From NCBI GenBank assembly GCA_900318345.1, contig ONKD01000003.1:29689-93688 (forward strand): a stretch of 64,000 nt of DNA. The letters are read 5' to 3'. The DNA comes from an uncultured Prevotellaceae bacterium (lineage in GTDB: Bacteria > Bacteroidota > Bacteroidia > Bacteroidales > Muribaculaceae). The translations under genes and the position numbers were made by a program. The notes below the pieces were generated by a model. It was not told the DNA's origin and ran no database searches. It was given only the letters and a program-made list of their open reading frames with translations. Of the stretch, positions 61,796-64,000 are shown in pieces. How positions within the stretch are numbered: position 1 is the stretch's first letter; every line of letters starts with the position of its first letter.

Positions 61796-63382
61796 CTAAG
61801 CTTCAATAAGAGCCTCCTCCACGACTTCTACATCAAGGGGCAGCTCGGTTTGTTCATTAATCTCATCGTAAAGTTCATCGCCAATACGGAACAGGATCTG
61901 GCAGTTGATATATACTTCAACCATTTCGATGTTCACGGTCTTGGTCTCATACATGCCCAGATCCTCATTCCAGGCATTGAAGGTTGTAAGGATGTCGTCT
62001 TCCTCGTAGTACTTCTGGTCGAAATCGCAATAATGCCAGTTGTCCTTCTTGTATTGGAGCTCAGCCTTCTCCTTGCAACCTTGACAGCAATAGTATTCCT
62101 CTGTAAGTTCGCTATAGAAAAGTTCATCACGGTAATATTCAGGCTCCAGCATACGTGAACCACATTCAGGACAGTTGGTAAGATCGTCCTCGCTGTGATA
62201 GTAGTTCTCCTGGAAGTATTCAAAGTCCTCCATACAATCACTGTCGCAAGTTATCTCAGATCCATGAAAGTATACATCACAGATTGCAAACGCGTCTCTA
62301 TCTTGATATTCTGCATAGTACATTTCCTCATCATCCTCGAGTTGCCCGTTGGTAGTATCGAGATTATATGAGTAATCCGAATCTGTGTAGTTATAGGCTA
62401 CATTCCAGTCGAGGTTGTAGTACTTGAAACTGTCCTGGTAACTGAGCTTGTCTTCCCAGTCAAGGTTGCATTCAATACGAAACTTCTTATGTGAAAGTGA
62501 GTTCCCTTCGATGTCAACAAATGCTCGGCTGGAACCACAATCAGCTCCAACCTGTTTATATCCATCGATCTCTCCGGCTTTTATCAACGAATCGACCAAA
62601 GCCCGTTTAAGGATGTCACTTTGGTCTTTCGCATACTGACGTTCTGCGAGACGATATACTTTATCATCTTCATCGAAAACTTCAGTGAAGATAATGCAAC
62701 GGGCCAAAATGATACCGTCTTCATCCACGAGTCTAGCAGCTTTAGCCTTCACACTGTCTCGATAGAAGCTATGAAAGCCACGGTCAATCATGCAACTATT
62801 AAAACCGCTCGAACATGCCTCACTGGAATAAATCTCAGCGAAGTCATGATCCACAATCAAAGTGTAATTGGGAAGTGTACCAGCAATATAAACCTGCCAG
62901 TCTTGAGAAAATTCCTCACAAAGCCAAGTCTTAACCTGCTGTGGTAATGCTTGGCCAATGTTAGTTTCATCGATGAGCTTGGAATAGAATCGTCCAGCTC
63001 TCATCTTGAAAACTCCGTCATTGTTGTCGTGATTGATGTAGCGAACGAATGCTATTGAACCATCCTCTGGTACCCCTTTATATACATCAGATTCGTAGGT
63101 GTTGCTGTGATATGTAACACCATTCAAAACTACAGTATAATCGAGGCCCTGATGAACCCCGGCATCTGAAATCATCTTCGTCAATTTGGTCTTCAACTCG
63201 GCCATACTCTTGATAGCGAGCAGTGACCAATCTTCATACTCTCTGCAATAAGCCCATACTGATTTTGATTTGAGTAGGGCCAGCAAAATTTTGTTTCTAC
63301 GGCTTTTTACTTCACCATGCTCTTGAATCCCGAATAGTTCTTGGAATTCCTGAGCGTTCTTAAATGATTGAATCTTGTTCAT
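61796..63382 (-). CDS. hypothetical acidic protein with Cys pairs, 528 residues
   Basis: No recognised family. Acidic and Tyr/Asp/Glu-rich (for example DYSYNLDTT, DDEEMYYAEYQD). The C-terminal half has CPECGSRM near 410 and CCQGCKEK near 439 plus other Cys, which could form one or two zinc ribbons. Residues about 195-215 (SGFNSCMIDRGFHSFYRD) look like a motif seen on phage and plasmid proteins, but I cannot name it. 6 bases before the M20-like gene, so cotranscribed. Confidence 0.65.
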   Translation of the reverse strand: MNKIQSFKNAQEFQELFGIQEHGEVKSRRNKILLALLKSKSVWAYCREYEDWSLLAIKSMAELKTKLTKMISDAGVHQGLDYTVVLNGVTYHSNTYESDVYKGVPEDGSIAFVRYINHDNNDGVFKMRAGRFYSKLIDETNIGQALPQQVKTWLCEEFSQDWQVYIAGTLPNYTLIVDHDFAEIYSSEACSSGFNSCMIDRGFHSFYRDSVKAKAARLVDEDGIILARCIIFTEVFDEDDKVYRLAERQYAKDQSDILKRALVDSLIKAGEIDGYKQVGADCGSSRAFVDIEGNSLSHKKFRIECNLDWEDKLSYQDSFKYYNLDWNVAYNYTDSDYSYNLDTTNGQLEDDEEMYYAEYQDRDAFAICDVYFHGSEITCDSDCMEDFEYFQENYYHSEDDLTNCPECGSRMLEPEYYRDELFYSELTEEYYCCQGCKEKAELQYKKDNWHYCDFDQKYYEEDDILTTFNAWNEDLGMYETKTVNIEMVEVYINCQILFRIGDELYDEINEQTELPLDVEVVEEALIEA

Positions 63383-63422
63383 TTTTCTAGACTTTAAAAT
63401 GTTGTTTGATAAGTTGTTAAAT

Positions 63423-63461
63423 AAAAAAAAGGAGGACTCACGTGTAATTGTGAATCCTCCT
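63423..63461 (-). terminator. terminator of the DUF3871 gene
   Basis: 12-base arms AGGAGGACTCAC/GTGAATCCTCCT (one wobble), then T8 on the minus strand. Ends transcription 11 bases past the stop. Confidence 0.85.
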
Positions 63462-63472
63462 CGGAATCAAGG

Positions 63473-64000
63473 CTAATACGGCTGATTAACTGATGAACCA
63501 GCTATACCCGGAATCTTCGTCTCATACCCGGAATCTTCGTCTCGCAGCCCTTCAGCTATGCCGAGACTCGTTGTAAGTGCATTGGCTTGTCTTGAAAGAA
63601 ATGTATCTAAATAACTGGCCTTGCAGGCCCCTGTCAAAAGGTTGTAGAAATTCCACATACTGAGTTCGCCGCCCCCGTTCACCTTAAAGTTGGGATCGCG
63701 GTAATATTGGCGGGCTACACTGTTCACCATTGAATCGGTAATCAGCATTTCAGGTATTCCCCTCTGAATCCTCTGGGGCAGGTAGTTATACAGACGCATT
63801 TTCCCCAGAATAAGGGCAAATTGAGTCTCGGACAGGTAAAGGTCTCCCAGCGATTGAAGCAGGTAGATATGCTTAGCCATGTCATAGGTATCGAGCAGCC
63901 TGAGGGTATGTTGGTAGATTTCCCCCGGTGATAATGCCCGAATGTCGTCTTTATAGCCGTCTGTCCAAATGCATTGGTTGCAGCAGACGGTATTCTGGAA
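63473..64000 (-). CDS. DUF3871 family protein, 5' end outside the window, 3' end altered
   Basis: The frame is open from the window edge to 63475, at least 175 residues; the ATG at 63880 is internal, since 40 further in-frame codons reach the edge. The visible part (CNQCIWTDGYKDDIR; YLLQSLGDLYLSETQFALIL; VARQYYRDPNFKVNGGGELS) resembles DUF3871, found in Bacteroidetes mobile elements; function unknown. A 20-bp tandem duplication near the 3' end shifts the frame: without it the protein would end EDSGYSWFIS; with it, it ends ETKIPGIAGSSVNQPY. Confidence 0.8.
   Translation of the reverse strand, partial: FQNTVCCNQCIWTDGYKDDIRALSPGEIYQHTLRLLDTYDMAKHIYLLQSLGDLYLSETQFALILGKMRLYNYLPQRIQRGIPEMLITDSMVNSVARQYYRDPNFKVNGGGELSMWNFYNLLTGACKASYLDTFLSRQANALTTSLGIAEGLRDEDSGYETKIPGIAGSSVNQPY
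63504..63543 (-). repeat. 20-bp tandem duplication in the DUF3871 gene
   Basis: ATACCCGGAATCTTCGTCTC occurs twice without spacer (63504-63523, 63524-63543). Since 20 is not a multiple of three, the same DNA is read in two frames (RDEDSGY, then ETKIPG). Confidence 0.95.

Larger units (their letters stand above)
43380..64000. mobile_element. putative genomic island adjoining tRNA-Leu(CAA), right end outside window
   Basis: Everything to the right of the tRNA differs from the core: lower GC, no housekeeping genes, an excisionase-like HTH protein, a ParB-fold protein, a serine recombinase, a DUF3871 protein of the type seen on Bacteroidetes mobile elements, many unknown small genes, and one giant surface protein as cargo. 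No tyrosine integrase, relaxase or phage structural gene is visible and the second attachment copy is not in the window, so the type of element stays open. Confidence 0.55.

Overview
The window reads as a chromosomal segment of an anaerobic gut-type Bacteroidales bacterium, closest in flavour to Muribaculaceae or Prevotellaceae (genus not decidable from sequence alone). Grounds: a fused SecDF, the N-terminal-rubredoxin form of rubrerythrin, a three-subunit fumarate reductase/succinate dehydrogenase, the order parA-parB-DUF5683-mltD, DUF3098-uppP-truB-queA, several dockerin-bearing secreted proteins, A-rich leaders instead of strong Shine-Dalgarno sites, and repeated promoter boxes of the Bacteroidetes type (TTTG, about 20 bases, TAnnTTTG).

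Layout. 1-12600: secDF, tRNA-Arg, a two-gene glycosyltransferase operon, a rubredoxin/reverse-rubrerythrin oxidative-stress pair, a GC-rich intergenic repeat patch, a 1197-residue secreted leucine-rich-repeat protein ending in a dockerin, and an M24 aminopeptidase P. 12500-26000: tRNA-Leu(CAG), the frd/sdh operon, DUF3098-uppP-truB-queA, an Fe-S aldo/keto reductase, a GT2-mtaB pair and RNase R, all on the minus strand. 26200-43150: two overlapping GH25 lysozyme-like genes, a redox operon (NapH/NapG-like polyferredoxin, Tat-lipoprotein aldo/keto reductase, cvpA), two tandem dockerin-tailed M6 metalloproteases, a candidate small RNA, parAB-DUF5683-mltD, and tcdA.

43296 to the right end is an accessory region that starts immediately after tRNA-Leu(CAA). 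It has lower GC, an excisionase-like HTH protein, a ParB/Srx-fold protein, six small genes of unknown function (two of them paralogues) separated by terminator-like hairpins, a 3076-residue mosaic BspA-like surface protein, and a minus-strand block with a serine recombinase, an M20-like metallopeptidase, an unknown 528-residue protein and a DUF3871 gene that runs off the window. I read it as an integrated genomic island whose right end lies outside the window; no tyrosine integrase or second att copy is visible, so this is inference.

Functional links. The core holds envelope biogenesis (SecDF, UppP, glycosyltransferases, MltD, GH25), tRNA modification (QueA, TruB, MtaB, TcdA), anaerobic respiration (Frd) and redox or oxidative defence (rubrerythrin, polyferredoxin operon). 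The secreted set (LRR protein, two M6 proteases, giant BspA protein) shares C-terminal dockerin modules, and the giant protein also carries a cohesin-like region followed by a type-A-like T9SS sorting domain. The likeliest places for undescribed biology are the small-gene cluster of the island, the helical/hydrophobic core of the giant protein, the NapH/NapG-like operon, and the small RNA between the protease and par operons.
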